From NCBI RefSeq assembly GCF_902500225.1, contig NZ_LR722649.1, forward strand, positions 437,586 to 501,585: 64,000 bases of DNA, in the 5' to 3' direction. The notes under the pieces are model-generated. The model was given only the letters and a program-made list of their open reading frames with translations, was not told where the DNA came from and did not search any database. Positions 28,068-40,259 of this stretch are shown here, in pieces. How positions within the stretch are numbered: the first letter of the stretch is position 1; the number at the start of each line of letters is the position of its first letter. Position numbers and translations under genes: made by a program. Origin of the DNA: Buttiauxella massiliensis. GTDB taxonomy: Bacteria; Pseudomonadota; Gammaproteobacteria; Enterobacterales; Enterobacteriaceae.

Positions 28068-28390
28068 AATCATTAGAGCGCGGATTTAGCCTGATTGAAG
28101 TGTTGTGTGCTATGGCATTATTTTCAGTAGTGATGCTGGCTCTGCTGGGGTATTACCGGGTATTACAACAAGGTTTTCAGTCTCAATGGCATTCTCGCCA
28201 GCTGTGGCGTTTAGCCGTAGAAATGAGCGAGCCTGATGTGCCATTGCCAACAGATGGATGGAAAGTCAGTCGACAGCAGACATCAGCGGCGGGATGTGTC
28301 AGCATCGCCGTTACTATTATTAGCCCTGGCGGGCGAACCGGGCAGCTATCACGGCTACATTGCCCGCAAAAAGAGAAAAGTCAGGAGTAG
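28049..28390 (+). CDS. ppdC: Type IV pseudopilin PpdC
   Basis: A 113-residue small pseudopilin (E. coli PpdC about 107). The leader ends in SLERG, and the helix FSLIEVLCAMALFSVVMLAL has the conserved glutamate at position 5, as in PilV/GspI-type minor pilins. It overlaps ygdB by 19 bases and ends seven bases before the recC start, so recC may be translated from the same transcript. Last gene of the pseudopilin cluster. Confidence 0.92.
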   Translation: MSVTTVKSLERGFSLIEVLCAMALFSVVMLALLGYYRVLQQGFQSQWHSRQLWRLAVEMSEPDVPLPTDGWKVSRQQTSAAGCVSIAVTIISPGGRTGQLSRLHCPQKEKSQE

Positions 28391-28397
28391 AGATTCT

Positions 28398-31300
28398 ATG
28401 TTGCGTGTTTACCATTCCAACCGGCTGGATGTGCTGGAAGCAATTATGGAATTTATTGTGGAAAGGCAACCGTTGCCGGACCCTTTCCAGCCTGAAGTGG
28501 TGTTGGTGCAAAGCACCGGTATGGCTCAGTGGCTACAAATGACCTTGGCACAAAAATTTGGTATCGCGGCGAATATTAGTTTCCCGCTTCCCGCCAGTTT
28601 CATCTGGGACATGTTTGTACGTGTGTTACCAAATATTCCTGAGCAAAGTGCTTTTAACAAGCAAAGCATGAGTTGGAAACTGATGACGCTCATCCCCACG
28701 ATGCTAGAGCAGCCTGAATTTTCACTGCTGAGTCAGTATCTTGAAGAAGATGAAAATGGGCGAAAACTATCCCAGTTGGCCTCAAGAATTGCTGACCTCT
28801 ATGACCAATATTTAGTTTATCGGCCTACATGGTTAAGCCTGTGGGAAAAAGGTGAACTTGTAGATAATGTGGGTGAAGCCCAATTGTGGCAGGCTCCGCT
28901 CTGGGCTGCATTGGTACGGCATACGCAAGAACTTGAACAGCCGGAATGGCACCGTGCAAATCTCTATCAACGTTTCATTGATACTCTGGAAAAAAGCAGT
29001 GAATGCCCGCCGGGCTTACCAGAGCGTGTGTTTATTTGTGGTATTTCGGCATTGCCACCGGTTTATCTTCAGGCGCTACAGGCACTTGGTAAGCACATTG
29101 ACGTGCATTTGCTGTTTACCAACCCTTGCCGCTACTACTGGGGCGATATTAAAGACCCCGCTTATCTTGCACGCTTGATCAGCCGTCGGCGTCGCAGCCA
29201 CGCGCAGCGAGACATCACGCTGCCACTGTTTAAAGATTGCGACTCAGCCTCAGCATTGTTCAACGACGATGGTGAGCAAGACATTGGCAACCCACTGCTG
29301 GCCTCATGGGGGAAGTTGGGGCGTGATTACACGTACTTGTTAGCTGAATTACAGCGTTTTGAAGAGATTGACGTATTTGTCGATATTGAGCCTGACAATG
29401 TGCTGCGGAATGTGCAGTACGATTTGCTGGAGCTGCAAAACAATGCTGTCACCGGATTAACCGAAGAAGAGTTTGAACATAGTCATAAGAAACGCCTTCT
29501 TGCCCTTAATGATCAATCAGTGACATTCCATGAATGCCACAGTCCTCAGCGTGAAGTCGAAGTGCTGCACGATCAACTACTTGCGATGCTGGATGCCGAT
29601 CCGGCATTAACTCCGCGTGACATCATCGTGATGGTGGCAGATATCGATAGCTACAGCCCATTTATCCAGGCCGTATTTGGTAATGCTGTAGGTGAGCGCC
29701 GCTTACCCTTTGCGATCTCTGACCGTCGCGCCAGGCAGGCTCATCCGGCTCTGCAGGCGTTTATTTCTCTACTTTCCCTTCCTGATAGCCGTTTCGCAGC
29801 ACAGGATGTTCTTGCGCTGCTTGAGGTTCCCGCACTGGCTGCTCGCTTCTCAATTAACGAAGAAGGGCTGCGCTATTTGCGCCAATGGGTCAATGAATCT
29901 GGGATCCGTTGGGGAATTGACGACGACAATGTGCGTGAATTGGATCTTCCCGCAACCGGGCAGCACACTTGGCGCTTTGGTCTCACGCGTATGCTGTTGG
30001 GTTATGCCATGGATAGTCAGGCGGGTGAATGGCAGTCAATTCTCCCTTACGATGAGTCGAGCGGTTTAATTGCTGAACTTGTCGGGCAACTGGCCGAATT
30101 ACTAATGCAGTTGAACATCTGGCGTAGGGAGCTCTCTGTAGCCCGGCCATTAGCCGAGTGGACAACAGTCTGCCGCGACATGTTATCGAGTTTCTTCATG
30201 CCTGATACTGAAACAGAAGGTGCGTTGGCGCTGATTGAACAGCAGTGGCAAGAGATCATTAAATATGGTCTTGAGTCGCGTTACCAGGAGCATATCTCGC
30301 TGACGTTATTACGTGACGAGCTGGCCCAGCGCCTCGATCAGGAACGTATCAGTCAACGTTTCCTGGCCGGGCCAATAAACTTCTGTACCCTGATGCCGAT
30401 GCGTTCCATTCCTTTCAAAGTTGTGTGCTTGCTTGGTATGAATGATGGCGTTTATCCGCGCACGCTGGCGCCACTTGGGTTTGATCTAATGAGCCAGAAG
30501 CCGCAACGTGGTGACCGTAGCCGCAGGGACGATGACCGTTACTTATTCCTTGAAGCCCTCAATTCGGCACAATTACGTTTTTATATCAGCTATATCGGGC
30601 GGTCTATTCAGGACAACAGCCAACGCTACCCTTCAGTGCTGGTTGATGAATTACTGGACTACATCGCGCAAAGCCATTGCTTGCCACAGAACACGGAACA
30701 GACCTGTGATGAAAGCAGTGAGCTTGTGAAAAAACATCTGGTTCAGCGGCATTATCGCACTCCTTTTGAGGCTGGTAATTTTTTGCCGGGAGCGCTTGTA
30801 CAAAGCTATGCCAACGAGTGGTTGCCAGCTGCAAGTGAGCAGGGCCAGGCCCAGGTGGCATTTATTCAACCATTACAAGAAGAGAGCCTGGACGTCATTA
30901 CGCTCGACCAGTTACAGCGTTTCTGGCGTCATCCAGTACGAGCGTTTTTCCAGATGCGTCTGGGTATCCATTTTCGACTTGAAGAGAGCGATTTACCCGA
31001 TGCCGAGCCGTTTACATTAGATAGCCTTGAGCGTTTCCAGATGAATCAGGAACTGCTCAATACCCTGGTTCAGGAAGGTAACTCTCAGCAACTATTCCGC
31101 CGCTACCGTGCGGCAGGCTCGTTGCCGTATGGAGCTTTCGGTGAGATTTTATGGGAAACCCAGTTAACAGAAATGGCTGAGCTGGCGCAAAAAGTGAGAG
31201 CCGAACGGCAAAGCGGTAACAGCCTGGAAGTCTCGCTAGATTTAGACGGAACAAGGCTTGAAGGTTGGTTGTCGGATGTGCAGGCTGATGGCTTGTTACG

Positions 31301-31772
31301 CTGGCGTCCTTCCATCCTCAACCCGGCACACGGTCTGCAGCTATGGATTGAACATGTTGTCTGGTGTGCATTGGGAGGTGATGGTGAAAGCCGCCTGTAT
31401 GGAAGGGATTCAACAGAGTGGAAATTCCCTGCACTTGATGTGAAACAGGCAAAAAGCTATCTCCAGCAACTTATTGATGGTTATCGGAAAGGATTAGTAC
31501 AACCGCTCTTATTGCTTCCCATGAGTGGTGGAGCATGGATAAAAGCCTGTTATGAACCCGCGAATGATGCCATTTTATGGGATGAGCAAACGCAACAGAA
31601 AGCCAAAAGTAAACTATTGGCGGCCTGGGAAGGGAATCAGAGAGTTGAAGGTGAGGGGGCCGATATGTGGTTACAACGACTGTATCGTACGCTCGAGCCA
31701 GACTACTACGAGGCAATTATAAGAGAGGCGGAGCGCTACTTACTGCCGCTGTTTCGTTTCAATAAAGCTTAA
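28398..31772 (+). CDS. recC: RecBCD enzyme subunit RecC
   Basis: A 1124-residue subunit (E. coli 1122) that has a helicase-like fold without catalytic motifs, splits the duplex and recognises Chi in the 3' strand. The N terminus MLRVYHSNRLDVLEAIMEF matches E. coli closely, as do VQSTGMAQWLQM, FNKQSMSWKL, KVVCLLGMNDGVYPR and HPVRAFFQMRL. ATG 28398 is chosen; a longer frame from 28236 lies entirely inside ppdC. In this region order recC-ptrA-recB-recD is the enterobacterial arrangement. Confidence 0.98.
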   Translation: MLRVYHSNRLDVLEAIMEFIVERQPLPDPFQPEVVLVQSTGMAQWLQMTLAQKFGIAANISFPLPASFIWDMFVRVLPNIPEQSAFNKQSMSWKLMTLIPTMLEQPEFSLLSQYLEEDENGRKLSQLASRIADLYDQYLVYRPTWLSLWEKGELVDNVGEAQLWQAPLWAALVRHTQELEQPEWHRANLYQRFIDTLEKSSECPPGLPERVFICGISALPPVYLQALQALGKHIDVHLLFTNPCRYYWGDIKDPAYLARLISRRRRSHAQRDITLPLFKDCDSASALFNDDGEQDIGNPLLASWGKLGRDYTYLLAELQRFEEIDVFVDIEPDNVLRNVQYDLLELQNNAVTGLTEEEFEHSHKKRLLALNDQSVTFHECHSPQREVEVLHDQLLAMLDADPALTPRDIIVMVADIDSYSPFIQAVFGNAVGERRLPFAISDRRARQAHPALQAFISLLSLPDSRFAAQDVLALLEVPALAARFSINEEGLRYLRQWVNESGIRWGIDDDNVRELDLPATGQHTWRFGLTRMLLGYAMDSQAGEWQSILPYDESSGLIAELVGQLAELLMQLNIWRRELSVARPLAEWTTVCRDMLSSFFMPDTETEGALALIEQQWQEIIKYGLESRYQEHISLTLLRDELAQRLDQERISQRFLAGPINFCTLMPMRSIPFKVVCLLGMNDGVYPRTLAPLGFDLMSQKPQRGDRSRRDDDRYLFLEALNSAQLRFYISYIGRSIQDNSQRYPSVLVDELLDYIAQSHCLPQNTEQTCDESSELVKKHLVQRHYRTPFEAGNFLPGALVQSYANEWLPAASEQGQAQVAFIQPLQEESLDVITLDQLQRFWRHPVRAFFQMRLGIHFRLEESDLPDAEPFTLDSLERFQMNQELLNTLVQEGNSQQLFRRYRAAGSLPYGAFGEILWETQLTEMAELAQKVRAERQSGNSLEVSLDLDGTRLEGWLSDVQADGLLRWRPSILNPAHGLQLWIEHVVWCALGGDGESRLYGRDSTEWKFPALDVKQAKSYLQQLIDGYRKGLVQPLLLLPMSGGAWIKACYEPANDAILWDEQTQQKAKSKLLAAWEGNQRVEGEGADMWLQRLYRTLEPDYYEAIIREAERYLLPLFRFNKA

Positions 31773-31927
31773 ATGTCTGTATAAAAATTGCACAACCCGG
31801 CAGGTTCATCTATGATGCGCTACTTGCTCAGGGTTGGCGAAAAAAGAAACAACTAAAATAGTAGATTGTTTTTAAAAGTTGTTAATGATGAGTGAGTTAG
31901 GAAGTTTCGTGATTATGAGGTTTGTGA

Positions 31928-34816
31928 ATGCCTAAATGCAGCACCTGGTTAAAACCGCTTTTCTTGTTGTTAGTTGCCCTTTGGGCACCATTAAGTCAGG
32001 CAGACACGGGTTGGCAACCTATCCAGGAAACTATCCGCAAAAGTGAGAAAGACAACCGTCAATATCAGGCTATACGTCTTGATAATGGTATGACAGTGCT
32101 GCTGGTTTCTGATCCGCAAGCTGTTAAGTCATTGTCTGCGTTGGTTGTTCCTGTTGGATCTTTAGAAGATCCTAACAACCATCTTGGCTTGGCTCACTAT
32201 CTTGAACATATGACGCTGATGGGCTCTAAAAAATATCCGGAGCCGGATAGCCTGTCAGAGTTTCTCAAAAAGCATGGTGGCAGCCACAACGCCAGTACTG
32301 CAACTTACCGCACTGCGTTTTATCTCGAAGTGGAAAACGATGCGCTGGAAGGGGCTGTTGACCGTTTGTCTGATGCTATCGCTGAACCCAATCTCGCCCC
32401 AGAATATGCTGAACGTGAACGTAATGCGGTTAATGCTGAGCTGACCTTAGCTCGCGCCCGTGACGGTATGCGTATGGCGCAAGTTAGTGCTGAAACTATC
32501 AACCCTGCACATCCGGGTTCACGTTTTTCCGGCGGTAACCTTGAAACTCTGCGCGACAAACCAGGCAGCAAGCTGCTGGATGCTCTGGTCGCTTTCCGTG
32601 ATAAATATTATTCTGCCAACCTGATGAAGGCCGTTATTTACAGTAATAAACCACTGCCGGAATTGGCAAAAATTGCTGTGGAAACCTATGGCCGGGTGCC
32701 AAATAAAAACATTGAGCGGCCTGTTATTGATGTGCCGGTTGTCACGGATGCGCAAAAAGGAATCGTAATTCATTACGTCCCCGCATTGCCTCGCAAAGTG
32801 GTGCGCGTTGAGTTCCGTATCGACAATAATAGCGATAAATTCCGCAGCAAAACTGATGAATTAATTGGCTATTTGATTGGCAACCGTAGCAACAATACGC
32901 TTTCTGACTGGCTGCAAAAGCAGGGGCTGGCGGATAGCATCCGTGCCGATTCCGACCCGCTAGTTAACGGCAATAGTGGCGTGTTCGCAATCTCCGTATC
33001 GTTGACTGATAAAGGTCTCGCGCAGCGTGATGAAGTGGTTGCGGCTATTTTCAGTTACTTAAATAAATTGCGTGAGAATGGCGTCGATAAAAGTTATTTC
33101 GACGAACTTGCCCATGTTCTCGATCTCGACTTCCGTTATCCATCAATAACCCGTGATATGGATTACGTTGAATGGTTAGCGGACACTATGCTTCGCGTGC
33201 CGGTCGAACATACACTTGATGCTGTCAATATCGCCGATCAATTCGATCCAGCGGCCATTAAAGCTCGCCTGGAGATGATGACGCCACAAAATGCACGTGT
33301 CTGGTATATCAGCCCGAAAGAGCCACATAACAAAATGGCTTATTTTGTAGAAGCGCCTTATCAGGTCGATAAAATCACACCACAAGTCTTCGACATCTGG
33401 CAGAAAAAAGCGGCAGCAATCAAACTGACATTGCCGCAATTGAACCCGTACATCCCGGATGACTTTACGTTAGTTAAACCAGATAAAACCTATGCTCACC
33501 CTGAGTTGCTGGTAAAAGAACCAGGCTTGCGTGTGTTGTATATGCCAAGCCACTATTTTGCCAGTGAACCAAAAGCTGATGTAACTATGGTGCTGCGTAA
33601 TCCGCAGGCGATGGATAGCGCGAAAAATCAGGTCCTGTTTGCCCTGAATGACTATCTGGCTGGAATCGCTCTGGACGAGTTAAGCAACCAGGCTTCCATT
33701 GGCGGTATTGGCTTCTCTACAAATGCCAATAGCGGTTTGATGGTTAATGCCAATGGTTACACCCAACGTTTGCCGCAGCTTTTTGAAGCACTGCTAAAAG
33801 GCTATTTCTCCTACACACCGACTCAAGAGCAGTTGGATCAGGCAAAGTCATGGTATGCCCAAATGATGGATTCGGCAGACAAAGGCAAAGCTTACGATCA
33901 GGCGATTATGCCGGTGCAGATGATGTCGCAGGTGCCATATTTCCAGCGTGAAACGCGCCGCGCGTTGCTGCCTGATCTGACGATAAAAGACGTACTTGAT
34001 TATCGGGAAGTTTTAAAAGCTAATGCTAAACCTGAGTTTTTAGTACTGGGCAATATGTCTCCTGGTCAGGCAAAAGAGCTTGCGCATAACGTACAAAGTC
34101 AGCTGACTACCAAAGGTAATGAGTGGTGCCGCAATAAAGACGTGCTTGTTGATAGCAAACATTTAGCGATGTTTGAAAAAACAGGAGGCAGCACGGATTC
34201 AGCGCTGGCCGCAGTTTATGTCCCGAAAGGTTTCGATGAAACGGTAAGTACTGCTTACAGTTCTATGCTGGGGCAAATCATTCAGCCTTGGTTCTACAAC
34301 CAGTTGCGTACCCAGGAACAGTTGGGTTATGCCGTGTTTGCGTTCCCGATGTCAGTTGGGCGCCAGTGGGGGATTGGTTTCTTGCTGCAAAGTAACGATA
34401 AGCAACCAGCCTACTTGTACCAGCGGTTTAAAGCGTTTTACCCAACGGCTGAAAAGAAGTTGCGTGAGATGAGCGCTGAAGATTTTGCTCAAATGCAGCA
34501 GGGGGTGATCAGTGAGATAATGCAGGCACCGCAGACCTTGTCTCAGGAGGCTTCACAACTGAGCAAAGATTTCGATCGCGGAAACCTGGATTTTGATTCG
34601 CGTGATAAAGTAGTCGCCGAAATTAAAAAACTGACGCCGCAAAAACTGGCTGATTTCTTCCATCAGGCAGTGATTGAACCGCAGGGAATAGCTGTACTGT
34701 CGCAAGTTTCTGGTAGCCACAATGGCAAGTCAGATTATGCCACTCCGAAAGGCTGGAAAACCTGGAAGGAGGTCAGCTCTCTGCAGCAATCATTGCCGCT
34801 TGTAGACGCTAAGTAA
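31928..34816 (+). CDS. ptrA: Protease III (pitrilysin) PtrA
   Basis: A 962-residue periplasmic zinc metalloprotease of the M16 family that degrades small peptides such as insulin B chain. An N-terminal Sec signal ends near SQA-DTGWQ (residue 25/26). The inverted zinc motif HXXEH is H90-YLE-H94 with the third ligand E171 in ERNAVNAELTLARA. Two halves of the clamshell fold follow. It sits between recC and recB as in E. coli, with which it shares transcription without a known functional link. Confidence 0.97.
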   Translation: MPKCSTWLKPLFLLLVALWAPLSQADTGWQPIQETIRKSEKDNRQYQAIRLDNGMTVLLVSDPQAVKSLSALVVPVGSLEDPNNHLGLAHYLEHMTLMGSKKYPEPDSLSEFLKKHGGSHNASTATYRTAFYLEVENDALEGAVDRLSDAIAEPNLAPEYAERERNAVNAELTLARARDGMRMAQVSAETINPAHPGSRFSGGNLETLRDKPGSKLLDALVAFRDKYYSANLMKAVIYSNKPLPELAKIAVETYGRVPNKNIERPVIDVPVVTDAQKGIVIHYVPALPRKVVRVEFRIDNNSDKFRSKTDELIGYLIGNRSNNTLSDWLQKQGLADSIRADSDPLVNGNSGVFAISVSLTDKGLAQRDEVVAAIFSYLNKLRENGVDKSYFDELAHVLDLDFRYPSITRDMDYVEWLADTMLRVPVEHTLDAVNIADQFDPAAIKARLEMMTPQNARVWYISPKEPHNKMAYFVEAPYQVDKITPQVFDIWQKKAAAIKLTLPQLNPYIPDDFTLVKPDKTYAHPELLVKEPGLRVLYMPSHYFASEPKADVTMVLRNPQAMDSAKNQVLFALNDYLAGIALDELSNQASIGGIGFSTNANSGLMVNANGYTQRLPQLFEALLKGYFSYTPTQEQLDQAKSWYAQMMDSADKGKAYDQAIMPVQMMSQVPYFQRETRRALLPDLTIKDVLDYREVLKANAKPEFLVLGNMSPGQAKELAHNVQSQLTTKGNEWCRNKDVLVDSKHLAMFEKTGGSTDSALAAVYVPKGFDETVSTAYSSMLGQIIQPWFYNQLRTQEQLGYAVFAFPMSVGRQWGIGFLLQSNDKQPAYLYQRFKAFYPTAEKKLREMSAEDFAQMQQGVISEIMQAPQTLSQEASQLSKDFDRGNLDFDSRDKVVAEIKKLTPQKLADFFHQAVIEPQGIAVLSQVSGSHNGKSDYATPKGWKTWKEVSSLQQSLPLVDAK

Positions 34817-34860
34817 TGGCGGCCACGGCACCTGCAACTTGAAAGACAATGGGTATAATA

Positions 34861-37800
34861 ATGACCGGAACCACTCAGCCGCTTGACCCTCTTAGTTTAC
34901 CTCTGACAGGGGAGCGGCTGATTGAAGCTTCTGCCGGTACCGGAAAGACATTTACCATTGCGGCACTCTATTTGCGTTTGCTGCTTGGCCTGGGTGGGCA
35001 AAATGCCCATCCCCGGCCACTCTCCGTTGAAGAATTATTGGTCGTTACCTTTACTCAGGCTGCGACCGAAGAGCTCCGCGGCCGTATTCGCGCCAATATT
35101 CATGAGTTGCGTATCGCCTGTGTACGCAATCGCACTGACAATCCATTGTTCCAAAGCCTGCTGGCTGAAATTCCAGATCTTCATCAGGCTGCCCAAGTTT
35201 TACGCCATGCAGAACAGCAAATGGACGAAGCGGCCATTTTCACTATCCATGGTTTTTGCCAGCGAATGCTTAGCCTGAATGCATTCGAATCAGGCATGCT
35301 GTTTGAGCAACAACTCATTGAAGATGAGTCGCGGTTGCGCCGTAATGCCTGTGCTGATTTCTGGCGTCGCCATTGTTACCCACTTCCTAAACCGGTCGCG
35401 CAGGTTATGGCAGAGGAGTGGGCCGGCCCGGAAGAACTTCTCAGAGACATAAACAGCTGGTTGCAAGGTGAACAGCCGGTACTTAAACAGCCGCCAGCTG
35501 ATGATGAAACGCTGCTTGCACGGCATCAGAAAATAATTAACGCCATTGAAGATGTGAAAGCACAATGGTGTGCTTGTGCGGATGAAATTGCGCAACTCCT
35601 GAGTGTGGCGAAGATAGACCGCCGCAGTTACAGCAGCAAAAACTTACCTAACTGGCTGAATATTGTCGGCACTTGGGCGCAATCAGAAACCACTACCTAT
35701 AAATTGCCTGACCAACTTGAGCGTTTCTCTCAGTCGATGCTCGACGAGAAAACCAAAGAAGGTCAACCGCCGCAGCATCCTGTTTTCAGAGCGATTAACG
35801 ATTTATTGGGTGAGCCATTAACACTGCATGATTTAGTTATCGCTCGTGCTATGGCTGAAATCCGCTATACCGTTCAGCAGGAAAAGCTTCGCCGTGGCGA
35901 ACTCGGGTTTGACGATATGCTGACGCGTCTTGATGAAGCTCTGCATAAGCCGGGTGGTGATGCCCTTGCCGCCGCCATTCGTGGTCGTTTCCCTGCTGCG
36001 ATGATTGATGAGTTCCAGGATACCGACCCTCAGCAATACCGCATTTTCAGGCGCTTATATATCAATCAGCCCGATACGGCGCTGTTGCTTATCGGTGACC
36101 CAAAACAAGCCATTTACGCTTTCCGTGGGGCAGATATCTTTACCTACATGAAAGCTCGTCATGAGGTAAGTGCCCACTACACGTTGGATACTAACTGGCG
36201 CTCATCACCTGCAATGATAAGCAGCGTAAATACGCTGTTCCAACAACTGGATAATCCCTTCTTATTCGAGCAAATTCCGTTCATGGCAGTGAAAGCCGCG
36301 GCGAAGAACAGCGGCCTGCGTTTTACCATGAAAGGGAAGAACCAGCCGGCGATGTCGCTCTGGGCGCAGTCGGGTGATGGTTGCGGTGTTAGTGATTACC
36401 AACAAATCATGGCCATGCAGTGCGCGCAGCAGATTCGCGATTGGCTGAGTGCCGGGCAGCGCGGTGAGGCTCTATTGTGGAAAGGTGAGGCATCTCGCCC
36501 GGTACAGTCATCAGACATCACTATTTTGGTTCGTAGTCGCGGTGAAGCTTCAATTGTTCGGGAGGCTTTGAGCGCGCTAAATATCCCTTCTGTTTACCTT
36601 TCAAATCGTGACTCGGTTTTTGCAACGCCTGAAGCGCGAGAGATTTTGTGGATTCTGCAGGCTGTACTGGCCCCTGAAATTGAAACAGCACTGAGAAGTG
36701 CTGTTGCGACCAGTATGCTTGGCCTTGATGCCCAAATGATTGAGGCGCTGAATAACGATGAAAATGCCTGGGATCAGTTGGTTGAAGAGTTTTCAGAATA
36801 TCGACAAATTTGGCTACGCCGGGGCGTAATGCCGATGTTGCGAGCGCTTATTGCGCATCGCCAGATTGCTGAAAATTTGTTAGCAACGCCGGGAGGTGAA
36901 AGGCGTCTTACCGACATTTTACACATCAGCGAATTGCTACAAGAAGAAGCGGCGCAAACTGATAGTGAACATGCTCTGGTTCGATGGTTGGCGCAACAGG
37001 TCGCTGAACCTGACAGCAACGCGTTTAGCCAACAACTACGCCTCGAAAGCGACAGGCATTTGGTTCAGGTTGTCACTATCCATAAATCAAAAGGGCTTGA
37101 GTATCCGTTGGTCTGGTTGCCATTCATCGCCAACTATCGGGCGCAAAACAGTGGTCTCTACCATGACCGTTCGACCTTCTCACCGCTGCTGGATTTAAGC
37201 GAAGATGAGGAGAGTCTTAGCCTTGCGGAAGAAGAGCGACTGGCGGAGGATTTACGCTTGCTGTACGTCGCTTTGACGCGATCTATCTGGCATTGCAGTC
37301 TTGGTGTCGCCCCATTGTTTAAGGGGAATCGTGCCAAAAAAGGGACCAGCGATCTACATCTTGGGGCGCTGGGGTATCTTCTGCAAAAAGGTGAAGCGAA
37401 AGATGCGGCCGGTTTACAGGCATGTTTGCAGGAACTGGTCAGTGAGTCGATTAGCGTCGAAGAACCTCACTCGGAAGACTACACCCCGTGGCAGCCTGTC
37501 AGTGCCGCACTCCCGGAACTGAGTGCCAGAGTGATGAAAAGGCAGGTTGCTGATAACTGGCGTGTAACCAGTTACTCCGGTTTGCAGCAACATGGCAGTA
37601 GCCAGATGCTGGATCTATTACCCAGAATAGATGTGGATGCTGCAGGTGTAGTGCCAGTGCAAAGTGAGCCATCACTAACTCCACACACCTTCCCGCGTGG
37701 GGCAGGGCCGGGCACATTTTTGCATAGCTTATTTGAAGGCATCGATTTTACTCAGCCGATTGACGATGTGTGGGTTGCAAAGCAACTCACAGAGCAAGGT

Positions 37801-38403
37801 TTTGCTGAAGAGTGGCAGCTGATTGTCACTGAATGGCTGCAGACAATTTTACAGGCATCGTTAAATGATTCGGGCGTCTCGCTTAACCAATTATCTCCTC
37901 AGGAAAAACAGGTCGAACTAGAGTTCTATCTACCCATTGAAAGTGATTTGCAGGCTGCACATTTGGACAGATTGGTACGTGGACATGACTCGTTATCGGC
38001 AGGTTGCCCACCGTTAAACTTCAAACAGGTGCGTGGCATGCTGAAAGGGTTTATCGACCTGGTTTTTCGCTGGCAAGGGCGTTACTACTTGCTGGATTAC
38101 AAATCCAACTGGCTGGGTGAAGACAGCAGTGCCTATACCCAGGAAGCGATGGCGGTTGCGATGCAATCCCATCGTTACGACCTGCAATATCAGTTATATA
38201 CGTTGGCACTGCACCGCTATTTGCGCCACCGTATGCCTGACTACGATTACCAAAGGCATTTTGGTGGTGTTATTTATCTGTTTTTGCGCGGGGTTGAAAG
38301 AAATGGCTCGTCACAGGGAATATTTACCACACGCCCTTCTGTGCAATTAATTGAGCAGATGGACGCATTGTTTGCCGGGCAAACGGACGAGGTTACGCCA
38401 TGA
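34861..38403 (+). CDS. recB: RecBCD enzyme subunit RecB
   Basis: A 1180-residue helicase-nuclease subunit, the E. coli length from this start. The superfamily 1A helicase motifs are clear: Walker [10 protein letters not shown] (22-30), Walker [26 protein letters not shown], and [12 protein letters not shown]. The C-terminal nuclease has the metal residues in GFIDLVFRW and [11 protein letters not shown] 34861 is preferred because it aligns the LDPL motif with E. coli; an in-frame ATG at 34849 would add four residues and neither has a strong ribosome site. It overlaps recD by four bases (ATGA). Confidence 0.96.
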   Translation: MTGTTQPLDPLSLPLTGERLIEASAGTGKTFTIAALYLRLLLGLGGQNAHPRPLSVEELLVVTFTQAATEELRGRIRANIHELRIACVRNRTDNPLFQSLLAEIPDLHQAAQVLRHAEQQMDEAAIFTIHGFCQRMLSLNAFESGMLFEQQLIEDESRLRRNACADFWRRHCYPLPKPVAQVMAEEWAGPEELLRDINSWLQGEQPVLKQPPADDETLLARHQKIINAIEDVKAQWCACADEIAQLLSVAKIDRRSYSSKNLPNWLNIVGTWAQSETTTYKLPDQLERFSQSMLDEKTKEGQPPQHPVFRAINDLLGEPLTLHDLVIARAMAEIRYTVQQEKLRRGELGFDDMLTRLDEALHKPGGDALAAAIRGRFPAAMIDEFQDTDPQQYRIFRRLYINQPDTALLLIGDPKQAIYAFRGADIFTYMKARHEVSAHYTLDTNWRSSPAMISSVNTLFQQLDNPFLFEQIPFMAVKAAAKNSGLRFTMKGKNQPAMSLWAQSGDGCGVSDYQQIMAMQCAQQIRDWLSAGQRGEALLWKGEASRPVQSSDITILVRSRGEASIVREALSALNIPSVYLSNRDSVFATPEAREILWILQAVLAPEIETALRSAVATSMLGLDAQMIEALNNDENAWDQLVEEFSEYRQIWLRRGVMPMLRALIAHRQIAENLLATPGGERRLTDILHISELLQEEAAQTDSEHALVRWLAQQVAEPDSNAFSQQLRLESDRHLVQVVTIHKSKGLEYPLVWLPFIANYRAQNSGLYHDRSTFSPLLDLSEDEESLSLAEEERLAEDLRLLYVALTRSIWHCSLGVAPLFKGNRAKKGTSDLHLGALGYLLQKGEAKDAAGLQACLQELVSESISVEEPHSEDYTPWQPVSAALPELSARVMKRQVADNWRVTSYSGLQQHGSSQMLDLLPRIDVDAAGVVPVQSEPSLTPHTFPRGAGPGTFLHSLFEGIDFTQPIDDVWVAKQLTEQGFAEEWQLIVTEWLQTILQASLNDSGVSLNQLSPQEKQVELEFYLPIESDLQAAHLDRLVRGHDSLSAGCPPLNFKQVRGMLKGFIDLVFRWQGRYYLLDYKSNWLGEDSSAYTQEAMAVAMQSHRYDLQYQLYTLALHRYLRHRMPDYDYQRHFGGVIYLFLRGVERNGSSQGIFTTRPSVQLIEQMDALFAGQTDEVTP

Positions 38404-40235
38404 AAATGTCTGCGTTGCTACAGCAGGCGGTCGAGCAAAAATTGTTGCGCGCATTGGATGCGCAATTCGCCATGATGATTGCCAGTGACGACGAGCCCGC
38501 AGTCATGCTGGCAGCGGCACTTGTCAGTCACGATGCAGGTGAAGGCCATGTGTGTATCCCGCTTTCGCGCTTAAAGCCGGAGTTCTGTTTTGCCGGGCGG
38601 CAACCTGACTTTGCTGAGCAACTTTTCGCTCTGGTTGGTACCAAAGCCAATTGGTACGAGCTGCTATTGGCATCTGATGCGGTAAGTGAGTATGAAGGCG
38701 CAACACCGCTGAAATTAATTGGCGAGCGCTTGTACCTCAACCGGATGTGGCAAAACGAACAGTCTGTCGCGCGGTTTTTTGGCGAAGAGAACTGCGCAAT
38801 CCCACTTAATGAAACGCAGATTATCCGTGTACTAAATCAACTCTTTGAGCCAACAGCTGATATCGACTGGCAAAAGGTTGCCGCCGCCGTGGCACTGACA
38901 CGACGCATTTCAGTTATTTCTGGTGGGCCGGGAACCGGGAAAACCACTACGGTGGCCAAATTGCTCGCAGCACTGGTTCAGTTGTCGGACGCAAAACCTT
39001 TGCGTATCCAGCTGGCGGCTCCAACGGGTAAAGCCGCTGCACGTTTAACCGAATCCTTAGGTTCCGCTCTACGGCGTTTGCCGTTGGATGATGCGCAAAA
39101 AGCCTCGTTGCCAAGCGATGCTTGTACCTTGCACCGCTTATTGGGGGCACAACCTAACAGCCAACATCTGCGCTATCACGCAGGGAACCCATTGCATCTT
39201 GATGTGCTGGTGGTGGATGAAGCCTCGATGGTGGATTTGCCAATGATGGCAAAGCTGATTCATGCGTTGCCAGCACATGCGCGGATCATTTTCTTAGGCG
39301 ACCGCGATCAACTGGCATCGGTGGAAGCGGGGGCGGTGCTCGGGGATATTTGCCATTATGTTACACACGGATATTCTCCTGTTCGTGCGGCCGAATTAAG
39401 TCGACTGACGGGTTACTCACTGGCGACAGGTGAAGGAACCGAAGCTAGCGTGCTGCGAGACGGGCTTTGTCTGCTGCAAAAAAGCTATCGTTTTGATAGC
39501 AAATCAGGAATTGGGCAGTTGGCCTATGCTGTTAATGCAAGCGATGTGAAACAGGCTAAAGCGGTGTTTGCTAAAGGTTTTGGCGATATCACAAAGCAGC
39601 CACTGCGCGAAACTGAAGACTACGCGTTGATGATTACTGATGCAGTGGATGGGTATCGGCCGTATCTGGAATTAATACGTAATCACGCAGAGCCTGTAGC
39701 TATTATTGACGCTTTTGGGCGTTATCAGCTGTTATGTGCATTGCGTGATGGCCCGTTTGGCGTCAGTGGCCTGAATAACAGAATAGAACTTGCGCTGATT
39801 CAAAAAAGGCTCATTGAGCGGCCAAATCAGGCCGCTTCAAGATGGTACAACGGCAGGCCAATTATGATTTCGCGTAACGACAGTTCGTTAGGCTTATTCA
39901 ATGGTGATATTGGTATCGCGTTAGATAGAGGCGAGGGGCTACGCGTCTGGTTCCCGATGCCGGATGGCACAATAAAATCAGTGCAGCCGAGCCGTTTACC
40001 GGGGCATGACACCGCCTATGCTATGACGGTGCACAAATCCCAGGGTTCGGAATTTGAGCACGCAGCCCTTGTTCTGCCAAATCAGTATACCGCTGTGGTT
40101 ACGCGTGAACTGGTCTATACCGCGATTACTCGTGCTCGAAGCAGGCTATCTTTGTATGCCGATGATCGGGTGCTGGAAAAAGCCATTGTGACAAAGACGG
40201 AAAGACGCAGCGGATTGATGGAGAGTTTTAGCTAG
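38400..40235 (+). CDS. recD: RecBCD enzyme subunit RecD
   Basis: A 611-residue 5'-3' helicase (E. coli 608) that drives the fast motor of RecBCD and controls its nuclease. The Walker A motif [11 protein letters not shown] lies near residue 180, followed by [46 protein letters not shown] and the C-terminal VHKSQGSEF. The ATG at 38400 overlaps the recB stop, the usual coupling. Its stop lies in a hairpin shared with the convergent argA. Confidence 0.97.
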   Translation: MKMSALLQQAVEQKLLRALDAQFAMMIASDDEPAVMLAAALVSHDAGEGHVCIPLSRLKPEFCFAGRQPDFAEQLFALVGTKANWYELLLASDAVSEYEGATPLKLIGERLYLNRMWQNEQSVARFFGEENCAIPLNETQIIRVLNQLFEPTADIDWQKVAAAVALTRRISVISGGPGTGKTTTVAKLLAALVQLSDAKPLRIQLAAPTGKAAARLTESLGSALRRLPLDDAQKASLPSDACTLHRLLGAQPNSQHLRYHAGNPLHLDVLVVDEASMVDLPMMAKLIHALPAHARIIFLGDRDQLASVEAGAVLGDICHYVTHGYSPVRAAELSRLTGYSLATGEGTEASVLRDGLCLLQKSYRFDSKSGIGQLAYAVNASDVKQAKAVFAKGFGDITKQPLRETEDYALMITDAVDGYRPYLELIRNHAEPVAIIDAFGRYQLLCALRDGPFGVSGLNNRIELALIQKRLIERPNQAASRWYNGRPIMISRNDSSLGLFNGDIGIALDRGEGLRVWFPMPDGTIKSVQPSRLPGHDTAYAMTVHKSQGSEFEHAALVLPNQYTAVVTRELVYTAITRARSRLSLYADDRVLEKAIVTKTERRSGLMESFS

Positions 40236-40252
40236 CCCTGGAAAGGGCTAGC
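40231..40252. terminator. Hairpin at the recD-argA convergent junction
   Basis: GCTAGCCCT (40231-40239) and AGGGCTAGC (40244-40252) form a perfect nine-pair stem that includes the recD stop codon. The T-runs on either side are weak, so bidirectional termination is likely but not certain. Confidence 0.65.
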
Positions 40253-40259
40253 TTATTGG